NCBI RefSeq assembly: GCF_900021175.1
Contig: NZ_FCOP01000012.1
Span: 368,648-432,647, forward strand
DNA: 64,000 nt
Reading direction: 5' to 3'
Origin: Pseudenterobacter timonensis
GTDB taxonomy: Bacteria; Pseudomonadota; Gammaproteobacteria; Enterobacterales; Enterobacteriaceae
The notes under the pieces are model-generated. The model worked only from the letters and a program-made list of their open reading frames with translations. It was not told the DNA's origin and searched no databases. The translations under genes and the position numbers were made by a program. Shown here piece after piece: positions 9,170-18,498 of the stretch (the stretch's first letter is position 1; every line of letters starts with the position of its first letter).

Positions 9170-11554
9170 ATGGCATTTGGTAGCGCGCCACGCAGGATTG
9201 CACGATTCCTGCAGTGGCTTCTTGCCGGACTAATGACGATCGTCGGTCTGGCTGTGGGCGGGCTGGGCTTTAAGCTCGTTACCGTCGGGGGGAGTTCTTA
9301 CTTTCTGATCGTGGGTGTAGTCATGGTGATTTCCGCCATGCTCATCTTTCTCAACCGCGCCAGCGGGATCGTACTCTACGCGCTGGCGTTTATCGCCTCG
9401 CTCGTCTGGGCGGTGAACGATGCGGGCTGGGATTTCTGGCCGCTCTTCTCCCGCCTTTTCACCCTGGCGGTGCTGGCCTTCCTCGCGGCAATCGTCTGGC
9501 CCTTCCTGCGCGCGGCCAATACGCAGGGGCCGGTAAACAAAAAACCGGCCTTTGGCGTGGCGGCGCTGCTTGCGGTGGCGATGCTGGTCAGCCTCGGCTG
9601 GATGTTTAAGCCGCAGACGCTGGTGGCCGCCAGCGAGCCGGTGCCGGTGAAACCGGTCGCCCCGGGCGAGGCGCAGAAGAACTGGATGCACTGGGGGAAT
9701 ACCACCCACGGCGACCGTTTTGCCGCGCTCGATCAGATCAACAAGCGGAACGTCAGCGAGCTGAAGGTGGCCTGGATCGCCCGGACGGGGGATATCCCCG
9801 AGAGTAACGGCTCCGGCGCGGAGGATCAGAATACCCCGCTGCAGATCGGCGATACGCTCTATGTCTGTACCCCCTACAGCAAGGTGCTGGCGCTGGATGT
9901 CGACTCCGGCAAGGAGAAGTGGCGTTACGATTCGAAAGCGACCGCGCCAAACTGGCAGCGTTGCCGCGGGCTGGGCTATTTTGAAGAGAGCCATAACGTG
10001 ACAACGTCACCTGCCGCTCAGCCCCCCGCTGCCTGCGCGCGCCGCCTCTTTCTGCCGACCACCGACGCCCGTCTGCTGGCTATCAACGCCGACAACGGCA
10101 AACTCTGCGACGATTTCGGCAATCACGGTGTCGTCGACCTTAGCGTTGGCATGGGCGAGGTGAAACCGGGTTATTACCAGCAGACTTCCACGCCGCTGGT
10201 GGCGGGTAATGTGGTGGTAGTTGGCGGACGGGTGGCGGATAACTTCTCCACCGACGAGCCGCCGGGCGTGGTGCGCGCTTACGACGTTCATACCGGCAAG
10301 CTGGCCTGGGCCTGGGATCCGGGCAATCCCCAACTGACCGGTGAGCCGCCGGAGGGCCAGAGCTATACGCGCGGCACGCCGAACGTCTGGTCAGCCATGT
10401 CTTACGACGCGAAGCTCAACCTTATCTATCTTCCTACCGGCAACGCCACCCCCGACTTCTGGGCAGGCCAGCGTACCGCGCTGGATGATAAATACAGCTC
10501 CTCCATTGTGGCGGTGGACGCCTCGACGGGTCAGGTGCGCTGGCATTTCCAGACCACTCATCACGACCTATGGGATTTTGACCTGCCTTCCCAGCCGCTG
10601 CTCTACGACCTGCCGGATGGCAAAGGCGGGACCACCCCGGTGCTGGTGCAGACCAGCAAACAGGGGATGATCTTTATGCTCAACCGCGAAACCGGCGAAC
10701 CGGTGGCGAAGGTGGAAGAGCGACCTGTCCCGGCGGGCCATGTGGAGGGGGAGCGCTACTCACCCACCCAGCCATACTCCGTGGGTATGCCGATGATCGG
10801 CAACGAAACGCTCACCGAATCGGATATGTGGGGCGCCACGGCTGTGGACCTGCTGCTCTGCCGTATCCAGTTTAAAGAGATGCGTCATCAGGGGGTCTTT
10901 ACCCCGCCGGGTCTCGATCGCTCTCTGCAGTTCCCCGGCTCGCTTGGCGGGATGAACTGGGGCAGCGTCTCGGTCGATCCCAACAACAGCCTGATGTTTG
11001 TTAACGATATGCGTCTGGGGCTGGCGAACTATATGGTGCCGCGTGAGAAAGTGGCTAAAAACGCCAGCGGTATTGAGATGGGGATCGTCCCGATGGAGGG
11101 AACGCCGTTCGGCGCCATGCGCGAGCGTTTCCTCTCCCCGCTCGGCATTCCCTGCCAGAAGCCGCCGTTTGGCACCATGTCCGCCGTCGACCTGAAAACC
11201 GGGAAGCTGGTCTGGCAGGTGCCGGTGGGCACCGTGGAAGATACCGGTCCGCTGGGGATCCGCATGCATATGCCGATTCCGATCGGCATGCCGACGCTGG
11301 GCGCTTCTCTCGCTACCCAGTCGGGGCTGCTCTTCTTTGCCGGCACCCAGGATTTCTATCTGCGGGCGTTTGATACCGCCACCGGGAAAGAGATCTGGAA
11401 AGCGCGTCTGCCGGTGGGCAGCCAGTCGGGGCCGATGACCTACGTTTCGCCTGAAACCGGCAAACAGTACATCGTCATCAATGCGGGCGGGGCCCGTCAG
11501 TCACCGGATCGCGGCGATTATATTATCGCCTATGCGCTGCCGGATAAGCCGTAA
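9170..11554 (+). CDS. membrane-bound PQQ-dependent dehydrogenase, glucose/quinate/shikimate family
   Basis: 794 residues from the ATG at 9170, which has AAGGAG seven bases upstream; the frame extends 29 codons further without a usable start signal. About five membrane segments fill residues 10-140, then a periplasmic eight-bladed PQQ propeller (WMHWGNTTHGDRFAALDQIN, THHDLWDFDLPSQP, GGARQSPDRGDYI). E. coli Gcd is 796 residues with the same plan. The membrane form passes electrons to ubiquinone. The propeller differs enough from Gcd that quinate, shikimate or another polyol is possible. No pqq biosynthesis genes are in the window. It sits between ydcI and trg, an insertion relative to E. coli. 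Confidence 0.88.
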   Translation: MAFGSAPRRIARFLQWLLAGLMTIVGLAVGGLGFKLVTVGGSSYFLIVGVVMVISAMLIFLNRASGIVLYALAFIASLVWAVNDAGWDFWPLFSRLFTLAVLAFLAAIVWPFLRAANTQGPVNKKPAFGVAALLAVAMLVSLGWMFKPQTLVAASEPVPVKPVAPGEAQKNWMHWGNTTHGDRFAALDQINKRNVSELKVAWIARTGDIPESNGSGAEDQNTPLQIGDTLYVCTPYSKVLALDVDSGKEKWRYDSKATAPNWQRCRGLGYFEESHNVTTSPAAQPPAACARRLFLPTTDARLLAINADNGKLCDDFGNHGVVDLSVGMGEVKPGYYQQTSTPLVAGNVVVVGGRVADNFSTDEPPGVVRAYDVHTGKLAWAWDPGNPQLTGEPPEGQSYTRGTPNVWSAMSYDAKLNLIYLPTGNATPDFWAGQRTALDDKYSSSIVAVDASTGQVRWHFQTTHHDLWDFDLPSQPLLYDLPDGKGGTTPVLVQTSKQGMIFMLNRETGEPVAKVEERPVPAGHVEGERYSPTQPYSVGMPMIGNETLTESDMWGATAVDLLLCRIQFKEMRHQGVFTPPGLDRSLQFPGSLGGMNWGSVSVDPNNSLMFVNDMRLGLANYMVPREKVAKNASGIEMGIVPMEGTPFGAMRERFLSPLGIPCQKPPFGTMSAVDLKTGKLVWQVPVGTVEDTGPLGIRMHMPIPIGMPTLGASLATQSGLLFFAGTQDFYLRAFDTATGKEIWKARLPVGSQSGPMTYVSPETGKQYIVINAGGARQSPDRGDYIIAYALPDKP

Positions 11555-11558
11555 ATAT

Positions 11559-11586
11559 AAAAGGGACCATCTGGTCCCTTTTTATT
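11559..11586 (+). terminator. terminator between convergent PQQ dehydrogenase and trg
   Basis: Stem AAGGGACC / GGTCCCTT around 11561-11580 with a TTTTTATT tail on the plus strand. The complement also ends in TTTTATATT, so it can serve both convergent genes. Confidence 0.8.
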
Positions 11587-11598
11587 GTCTGCTGCGAC

Positions 11599-13287
11599 TC
11601 AGAACGTTTCCCAGTTATCCCCGGAAACCGCAGCGGCAGGACGCAACGGCGCGCTCTGAGCCACAGAGGCTGAGGAGAGTACACGGCTGGTCGATGCAGG
11701 GCTCAGACGAAAGGCGCCAACGGCTTCGGTCAGACGTGCCCCCTGCTCCTCCAGCGACGCGGCGGCGGCGGAAGCCTCCTCCACCAGCGACGCATTCTGC
11801 TGGGTCACTTTGTCCATCTCAGAAATCGCCTGGCTCACCTGGACGATGCCGCGGCTCTGCTCATCGGAAGCGGCGGCAATCTCCAGCATAATATCGGTGA
11901 CCCGTTTCACCGCTTCGACAATCTCATTCATGGTGTTACCGGCGGCGACCACCTCCCCGGAACCCTGATCGATAAGGGCTACCGACTCGTTGATAAGCCC
12001 CTCAATCTCTTTGGCGGCATTGGCGCTGCGGCTGGCGAGCGTGCGCACTTCACTTGCGACCACCGCGAAACCACGCCCCTGCTCCCCGGCACGCGCCGCT
12101 TCCACCGCGGCGTTCAGCGCCAGAATATTGGTCTGGAAGGCGATGCTGTTAATCACCGCGGTGATTTCTGAGATCTTTTTCGAGCTGGTGGAGATATTAC
12201 TCATGGTATTGACCACGCCGGAGACCATCTGGCCGCCGCGGCTCGCTTTACCGGAGGCATCTTTCGCCAGCTTGCTGGCATGGTGGGCGTTTTCCGCGTT
12301 CTGTTTCACCGTCGCCGTGAGTTGCTCCATGCTGGCCGCCGTCTGCTCAATGGCCGCCGCCTGCTCTTCGGTGCGGGATGAGAGATCGGTATTCCCCGCG
12401 GAAATTTCACTGGTGCCTCGATAGATCTCCTCCGCCCCCTGACGCACCGTACCCACGGTCGTCACCAGGGAATGCTGCATCGTTTGCAGATCGCGCGTTA
12501 AGCGGCCAATTTCACTGCGTCCGGCCAGGTCGTCCGGCAGCGTCAAATCCCCCTTCGCGATATGTTCTATCCGGCGGGCGGCGCGCTGCAGCGGATTAAT
12601 CACCGTTCTGCGCAGCACAACAAAGGTCAGAATGGTCAGTACCAGCGCGAGGCCGAAGGCGCCAACCATAAACATCAAACCCAGCCGGGTGCGGTGATGC
12701 GCCTGGTCAGTCAGCAGGGTGGCGCGGTCGGTGCGGATTTTAATCGCCTTCAGCAGAATGGCGTTATAGGCGTCATCCAGGGGGCGCGCCGTCTCGTTCT
12801 CGTGGTTGATAATCGCCTCAAACATACCGTTTTTGGCAAATTTCAGCATCGGCTGCATCCCGGCGATATAGGCGTCGTAGCGGGCTTTCAGTTCGGCGTC
12901 CAGCGCCTCGTCGGCTGGTGTGCGCACGGCGCGCTGCATATAAGCGGCGAAACTGGCCTGCGACTGGCTGATGCGCTGCTCCGCCTCAGTGATGTTCTGC
13001 TTCATCGCCTCCATCTCGGCGATACGGCTGGCGGCGCCGGCGTGGATCAGGTTAATACGCGCGGTGCGAAGGTGGTTTGAGCTGTTGGACAGCCCCATAC
13101 GCACCTGCAGCTCGGCGGTGACATCCTGCTGATCGGTATCGGCCTGCAGCAGAAAATAACCAGCCAGGCCCGAGCTCAGCGCAAAAAGTAAAATTATGCC
13201 GCCGAGAATAGAGGAAAACAGCGGAACCAGCCGGATATGATGCAGGAAACTGAGCTTGTGCTGGCCTTGCAGTGTAGTTGTGTCCAT
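11599..13287 (-). CDS. trg: methyl-accepting chemotaxis protein III (Trg), ribose/galactose receptor
   Basis: 562 residues from the ATG at 13287. Layout: membrane segment near residues 25-47, a periplasmic four-helix sensor domain to about 205, a second membrane segment near 210-230, HAMP, then the signalling coiled coil. The invariant hairpin tip [20 protein letters not shown] is present, as is a C-terminal NWETF pentapeptide for CheR/CheB docking. The sensor closely follows E. coli Trg ([25 protein letters not shown]), which reads ribose- and galactose-binding proteins. E. coli Trg is 546 residues and lacks the NWETF tail, so this copy may be methylated independently of other receptors. Neighbour ydcI matches E. 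coli order. Confidence 0.93.
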   Translation of the reverse strand: MDTTTLQGQHKLSFLHHIRLVPLFSSILGGIILLFALSSGLAGYFLLQADTDQQDVTAELQVRMGLSNSSNHLRTARINLIHAGAASRIAEMEAMKQNITEAEQRISQSQASFAAYMQRAVRTPADEALDAELKARYDAYIAGMQPMLKFAKNGMFEAIINHENETARPLDDAYNAILLKAIKIRTDRATLLTDQAHHRTRLGLMFMVGAFGLALVLTILTFVVLRRTVINPLQRAARRIEHIAKGDLTLPDDLAGRSEIGRLTRDLQTMQHSLVTTVGTVRQGAEEIYRGTSEISAGNTDLSSRTEEQAAAIEQTAASMEQLTATVKQNAENAHHASKLAKDASGKASRGGQMVSGVVNTMSNISTSSKKISEITAVINSIAFQTNILALNAAVEAARAGEQGRGFAVVASEVRTLASRSANAAKEIEGLINESVALIDQGSGEVVAAGNTMNEIVEAVKRVTDIMLEIAAASDEQSRGIVQVSQAISEMDKVTQQNASLVEEASAAAASLEEQGARLTEAVGAFRLSPASTSRVLSSASVAQSAPLRPAAAVSGDNWETF

Positions 13288-13418
13288 GACCGTCGACTCT
13301 CTTATAGGTAAGATGCGTAAAAACACGCCTGTAAAGAGAGTCATCGGCACGGCGGAAAATTAGCTTACGGCAAAAAGCGCCAGGCAGGTCACACTTTAGA
13401 GAATAATCGTCAGAAGAG

Positions 13419-13440
13419 GCCAGCGGCGGACGCCGCTGGC
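13419..13440 (-). terminator. possible terminator after frmA
   Basis: Perfect 10-bp stem GCCAGCGGCG / CGCCGCTGGC with a two-base loop, just downstream of the frmA stop on the minus strand. The following CCTCTTCTG is only a weak T-tract, so this could also act as a 3'-end stabiliser. Confidence 0.45.
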
Positions 13441-13447
13441 AGAATAA

Positions 13448-14871
<1,424 letters not shown>

Positions 14872-14883
14872 ACGCCCTCCTGA

Positions 14884-14902
14884 TACTATAGGGGGTATAG
14901 TA
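14884..14902. promoter_or_regulatory. FrmR operator
   Basis: Perfect inverted repeat TACTATA-GGGGG-TATAGTA, 13 bases upstream of the frmR start. A G/C run flanked by ATAGTAT-type arms is the known layout of FrmR/RcnR-family sites, including the E. coli frm promoter. It fits autoregulation of frmRA. Confidence 0.85.
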
Positions 14903-15746
14903 ACCTGAGATTAATTAATTGTAAAATTTTGGTTACCATTTATTTTCAACAGCAACTCTTTTTAAGGACGTTCGAATAGATAATTGTGCGCGATGCAATT
15001 TTTAAACACACGGGGAAATCAGAAATGGGGTAGCAAGATAATAAATGATGGTACTCAACTCATTCTGAACAATGTCGCGCAAAAGGTAACGCTTATTACA
15101 GAAAAAAGTTCAGCTAACACCGTAATGCGTTAAATATACTGGTAAAACACAGCCAGCCAAAAATCCGGGAGCCTGCCGACATCAGCCAGGCCCCGGTAAT
15201 CACACAGCAGAACGTTTTTATTGCACCCTTTTTCCGGGGAGGCGAATTATTAGCGATAACCAACCTCTTGTCATGGTTATTTTTCACCATGATTTTTATA
15301 GCACTTAAGCAAAATCATGTAATTAAAGCCCCGCTTAACAACGATTTTTTGTCAGCTTACGTCAGTTTCAGGTCGTTTAAGGGGTTAGCGGCCCGTTTTA
15401 GCCGCTTCATGGCTTCAGATTGCTCTTAAAAAGAGTTTTTTTAGCAGCATGATCGCCCTGCTGGCCCTGACCAGACGGCAGATGAACATGAAAATTCGGT
15501 AAAACTCGCGTTTGCCCGCAGAGAAGCAGTCAACTTCGCCCCCGCCTAACTTCCTTAAATACAACGATATATTCTTATAATTTTATCCGGATATATCTCA
15601 TGATATATCGCAGATAATTCCGCGTGATGGTTTCGAAATAGCGAATTTGACTATTTCACCGTTCGGTCTAGATTTATTTGTGCACGCGGTTCGGATAACA
15701 GGATGCCTGTCCGAATATATCTTTACTCTTAACGGGAGAATATCTG
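14903..15746. other. about 840 bases without a convincing gene
   Basis: AT-rich spacer between frmR and the YciG-like gene. It holds a 46-codon frame on the plus strand (14993-15133) with no ribosome binding site, which I do not call. A hairpin at 15165-15196 (CCGGG-a-GCCTG / CAGGC-c-CCGG) is followed on the minus strand by ATTTTTGG. A weak plus-strand terminator lies at 15423-15442, and an AT-rich inverted repeat ATATATC-TCAT-GATATAT at 15591-15608. The paired terminators without genes hint at small RNAs, but no known RNA is recognised. In E. coli the trg side of this region carries hokB; I see no hok gene here. Confidence 0.5.
15423..15442 (+). terminator. weak orphan terminator
   Basis: Stem CTCTT / AAGAG with an AAA loop followed by seven T's. 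No plus-strand gene is recognised upstream, so it may end a small RNA. The stem is short, so the call is tentative. Confidence 0.45.
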
Positions 15747-15926
15747 ATGACTCAACATCGTGGTGGTTCCGGTAATTTCGCAGAAGACAGGAAACGTGCC
15801 TCTGAAGCGGGTCGTAAAGGTGGCCAGCGGAGCGGCGGCAACTTCAAGAACGATCCGCAGCGCGCCTCGGAAGCGGGTAAAAAAGGTGGCCAGAACAGCC
15901 GCCGCAGCGGGAGCGCCGGAGAGTAA
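15747..15926 (+). CDS. YciG/YmdF-type stress protein with KGG repeats
   Basis: 59-residue, very hydrophilic protein, the same length as E. coli YciG. It carries two copies of the con-10/KGG motif: RASEAGRKGGQRSGG (residues 17-31) and RASEAGKKGGQ (39-49), preceded by HRGGSGNF. Family members are general stress proteins, often RpoS-dependent, with a reported role in motility; they are largely disordered. The ribosome binding site is GGGAG about 10 bases before the ATG. A 73-codon gene follows 85 bases downstream in the same direction. A frame on the opposite strand here is a shadow. Confidence 0.88.
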   Translation: MTQHRGGSGNFAEDRKRASEAGRKGGQRSGGNFKNDPQRASEAGKKGGQNSRRSGSAGE

Positions 15927-16011
15927 CCGATAGCATGACCTCTTTCGCCCGAACAGCCTGCGAGCGAAAGAGGTCACCCGATACATCGCACTGAATATAA
16001 GCGGGGGATTT

Positions 16012-16233
16012 ATGCTTTATAAACAGAAGCGGGTAAGAAACGTGCTTGTTAATAATCGAACCAGTGACGATCTGGGATGGGTCATTATGGAAGAGTGCGA
16101 AAGGAATCGCTGGGAACGCCCCGGACGCGTAATGACCGTCATTAACAATGACGAAAGCAGCGATGACACCGAACTCAAGCTCGACAGTATTCAGAGCTAC
16201 CTGGTCACGACCATGGCAAATCGCGACCAGTAA
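16012..16233 (+). CDS. small acidic-tailed hypothetical protein
   Basis: 73 residues, no family recognised. The start at 16012 has GGGGGA six bases upstream. The N-terminal half is basic (YKQKRVRNVLVNN) and the middle is acidic (NNDESSDDTELKLD). There is no signal peptide or membrane segment, and no cysteine pair; one Cys is in EECERNRWERPGR. It follows the YciG-like gene by 85 bases and precedes a good terminator, so the two probably form one transcription unit. A stress-related role is inferred only from that neighbour. Confidence 0.7.
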   Translation: MLYKQKRVRNVLVNNRTSDDLGWVIMEECERNRWERPGRVMTVINNDESSDDTELKLDSIQSYLVTTMANRDQ

Positions 16234-16268
16234 TCAATAGCCATTCCGTTCTTAGTGTGTGTTGCCTC

Positions 16269-16296
16269 GCCCGGCCTTTTGCCGGGCATTTTTTTA
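16269..16296 (+). terminator. terminator after the small gene pair
   Basis: Stem GCCCGGC (16269-16275) / GCCGGGC (16281-16287), CTTTT loop, then ATTTTTTTA. Confidence 0.85.
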
Positions 16297-16304
16297 GCTG
16301 TCGT

Positions 16305-17630
16305 TTAGCGACGCAGCGGTTTCCCTGCCGTCTCCCTGGCCCGCAGGATTGTCAGGAAGGTGATCAGCGCCGCTCCCATCACATAAAAAGCCGGAGAGAA
16401 AGGGTTCCCGGTCGCCGTCAGCAGCCAGGCTGAAAACCAGGGGGTGATACCGCCAAAAAAAGCCACCGCCACGTTATAGGCAATCGACATTCCACCGTAG
16501 CGAACAGAGGTCGGGAAAAGCTCCGCCATCGCCGCATTGCAGGCGCCGTCAAATGCCGCGATAAACGTCCCTAATACGATCATGGCCGCGACCGCAGAGA
16601 GCATATCGCCCCGCGCCATCAGCATCAGCGCCGGATAGGTAAAAAGAATAAATCCTGCGCAGCCCGCCAGCATCAGCGGCTTTCGCCCCAGCTTATCGGA
16701 GAGATGGCCCATAAAAGGGACCATCACAGCGATGGCGAACAGGCCGAGCGTGGTAATGGCGTAAGCATCCAGTCGGGAGTAGTGCATTTCGGTGGCGAGA
16801 TAGCTCGGCATAAAGGTCTGCAATATCCAGTGTCCCACCGCCTTAATCACCACAAAGCCGGTACAGAACAGCAAGGCCCCCCACGCGCTGGTCACCGCCG
16901 TGCGCAGCGGCGCGGCCTCCGTCTCCCCTTTACGGGCCACCTCGCTAAACTCAGGGCTCTCCTCCAGATGCGTTCGCAGATAGAGCCCCACCAGTCCCAG
17001 AGGGCCGGCAATCAGAAAGGGGATGCGCCATCCCCACGCGTTCATATTGGCCTCCCCCAGCGTGGCGGTAAGCAAAAACACCAGCCCGGAGCCAGCGACA
17101 AAGGCCATAAAACCGAAGTTATCGATCCAGCAGGTGAAGTAGCCGCGCCGCTCTGTGGGGGCATATTCGGCCAGGAAAGTGGTTGCGCCTGAGCTTTCGC
17201 CCCCCGCGGCAAACCCCTGCACCAGACGGGTGATCACCAGCAGCACCGTGGCGGTAATGCCGATCTGCGAATAGCCTGGCAGCAGTCCCATCACAAAGGT
17301 GGCGCCGGAGGTGAGCAGAATTACGGTCGCCAGCACCCGCCTGCGCCCGATGCGATCTCCCAGGGAGCCGAACCAGAGCCCCCCCAGCGGGCGCATAACA
17401 AAACCGGCACCAAAGACCGCAAACGAGGAGAGCAGCGCCACCGCGGGATCTTCCGCATGAAAGAAATGGAGGCCGATAATTGCAGCCAGCGTACCGTAAA
17501 GGCCGAAGTCGAACCACTCCACAAAATGTCCGATACCGGTCGCGAGCAATACTTTTCTTAATTTACGCACGGATGTCATCTCGCTGACAGCGGCAGAACC
17601 GTCCAGTGATTGATGGGGTGAATTTACCAT
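16305..17630 (-). CDS. MHS-family MFS metabolite:proton symporter
   Basis: 441 residues, 12 predicted membrane segments. Signatures of the metabolite:H+ symporter group (ProP, KgtP, ShiA, CitA): GHFVEWFDFGLYG in helix 1, GSLGDRIGRRRVL in loop 2-3, RLVQGFAAGGESSGATTFLAE in helices 4-5, and a second GHLSDKLGRKPLML loop. The substrate is probably a carboxylate or betaine but cannot be assigned. The start at 17630 is preceded by GGGAGAG. It is a single gene between a convergent stress-type gene pair and cybB. Confidence 0.88.
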   Translation of the reverse strand: MVNSPHQSLDGSAAVSEMTSVRKLRKVLLATGIGHFVEWFDFGLYGTLAAIIGLHFFHAEDPAVALLSSFAVFGAGFVMRPLGGLWFGSLGDRIGRRRVLATVILLTSGATFVMGLLPGYSQIGITATVLLVITRLVQGFAAGGESSGATTFLAEYAPTERRGYFTCWIDNFGFMAFVAGSGLVFLLTATLGEANMNAWGWRIPFLIAGPLGLVGLYLRTHLEESPEFSEVARKGETEAAPLRTAVTSAWGALLFCTGFVVIKAVGHWILQTFMPSYLATEMHYSRLDAYAITTLGLFAIAVMVPFMGHLSDKLGRKPLMLAGCAGFILFTYPALMLMARGDMLSAVAAMIVLGTFIAAFDGACNAAMAELFPTSVRYGGMSIAYNVAVAFFGGITPWFSAWLLTATGNPFSPAFYVMGAALITFLTILRARETAGKPLRR

Positions 17631-17802
17631 ACTCTCTCCCGTCTGTTGCCTCTGTCACGAGCGCAGGGGCAGTAAAGAAACCGAGTCGATTGCGTGTTTC
17701 TATAATAGATATACTTTTTGCCCACCCGTACGATTTATCGGCAACAGGAAGAGAGAAGTGTGAGCTGTCACGTCATCTTGCGCTGAAAGCGCGAAAAAGA
17801 TC

Positions 17803-17827
17803 ACAAAAACCGCTGCACAGGCAGCGG
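17803..17827 (-). terminator. terminator of cybB
   Basis: Stem CCGCTGC (17810-17816) / GCAGCGG (17821-17827) with a four-base loop; on the minus strand it is followed by TTTTTGTG. Confidence 0.75.
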
Positions 17828-17837
17828 CGTGAAACGG

Positions 17838-18368
17838 TCAGGTCCGTTTTTTCGGCATCATGCGCAGGAGGGTGTTGTCCTTCCAGATATAGTGATGCAG
17901 CAGCGCCGCCAGCGCATGCAGGCCAATCACTACATAGCCGAGGTTCGCCAGCGTGACGTGCCAGGATTTGAGCCAATCCACCCGCTCAAAATTACCCTCG
18001 GCGGCGTGAGGCATCCCCACCCCGAAGGCGTACCAGTCGTTACCGCGACTGTACATCATCACCAGCCCTATCAGCGGCAGCGCGATAAACAGCAGATAGA
18101 TAACGAGGTGGCCAAGATGGGCCATACCGGTCATCATCGCCTTCGGTTTGGGCGTGATGGGCGGGGCGGGATATTTCAGGCGCAGCAACAGGCGGGTGAC
18201 CATCAGCACCAGAATCGCGATGCCGCAGGAGACGTGGATCATATTAATTGTGGGTCTGGCGCTGCGGGGGAAAAAGCCACGAAACTCCATGGCGCAGTAG
18301 GCCACAATGACCAGCAGAAAAACCAGCCAGTGGATGCCAACCTGCAGGCCGGTATATTTATTGCGCAT
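17838..18368 (-). CDS. cybB: cytochrome b561 (CybB), superoxide:ubiquinone oxidoreductase
   Basis: 176 residues, same length as E. coli CybB and nearly identical in the recognised segments (IHWLVFLLVIVAYCAMEFRG, INMIHVSCGIAILVLM, LLRMMPKKR). Four membrane helices with conserved histidines (IHWL, IHVS, LGHLVIY, GLHALAALLHH) bind two haem b groups. E. coli CybB oxidises superoxide in the periplasm and passes electrons to ubiquinone. The position between trg and aldA matches E. coli. Confidence 0.94.
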   Translation of the reverse strand: MRNKYTGLQVGIHWLVFLLVIVAYCAMEFRGFFPRSARPTINMIHVSCGIAILVLMVTRLLLRLKYPAPPITPKPKAMMTGMAHLGHLVIYLLFIALPLIGLVMMYSRGNDWYAFGVGMPHAAEGNFERVDWLKSWHVTLANLGYVVIGLHALAALLHHYIWKDNTLLRMMPKKRT

Positions 18369-18498
18369 ATCATTTCCTGAATGAATACTTAAAACAGGGA
18401 AAATAGCGGGCTTTTCTTAAAAATTCATTAATTATTCTCTCTGCTTTTCAAAAAGGTATCGCATCCCGGCGGACGCCTGGCCTCCGCCGGGTTAATTA

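Noticed and set aside
14993..15133. 46-codon plus-strand frame in the frmR spacer
   Set aside because: No ribosome binding site, no family, and such a frame is expected by chance in AT-rich DNA.
15729..15986. 85-codon minus-strand frame over the YciG-like gene
   Set aside because: The plus-strand 59-residue protein has a clear family match and ribosome binding site.
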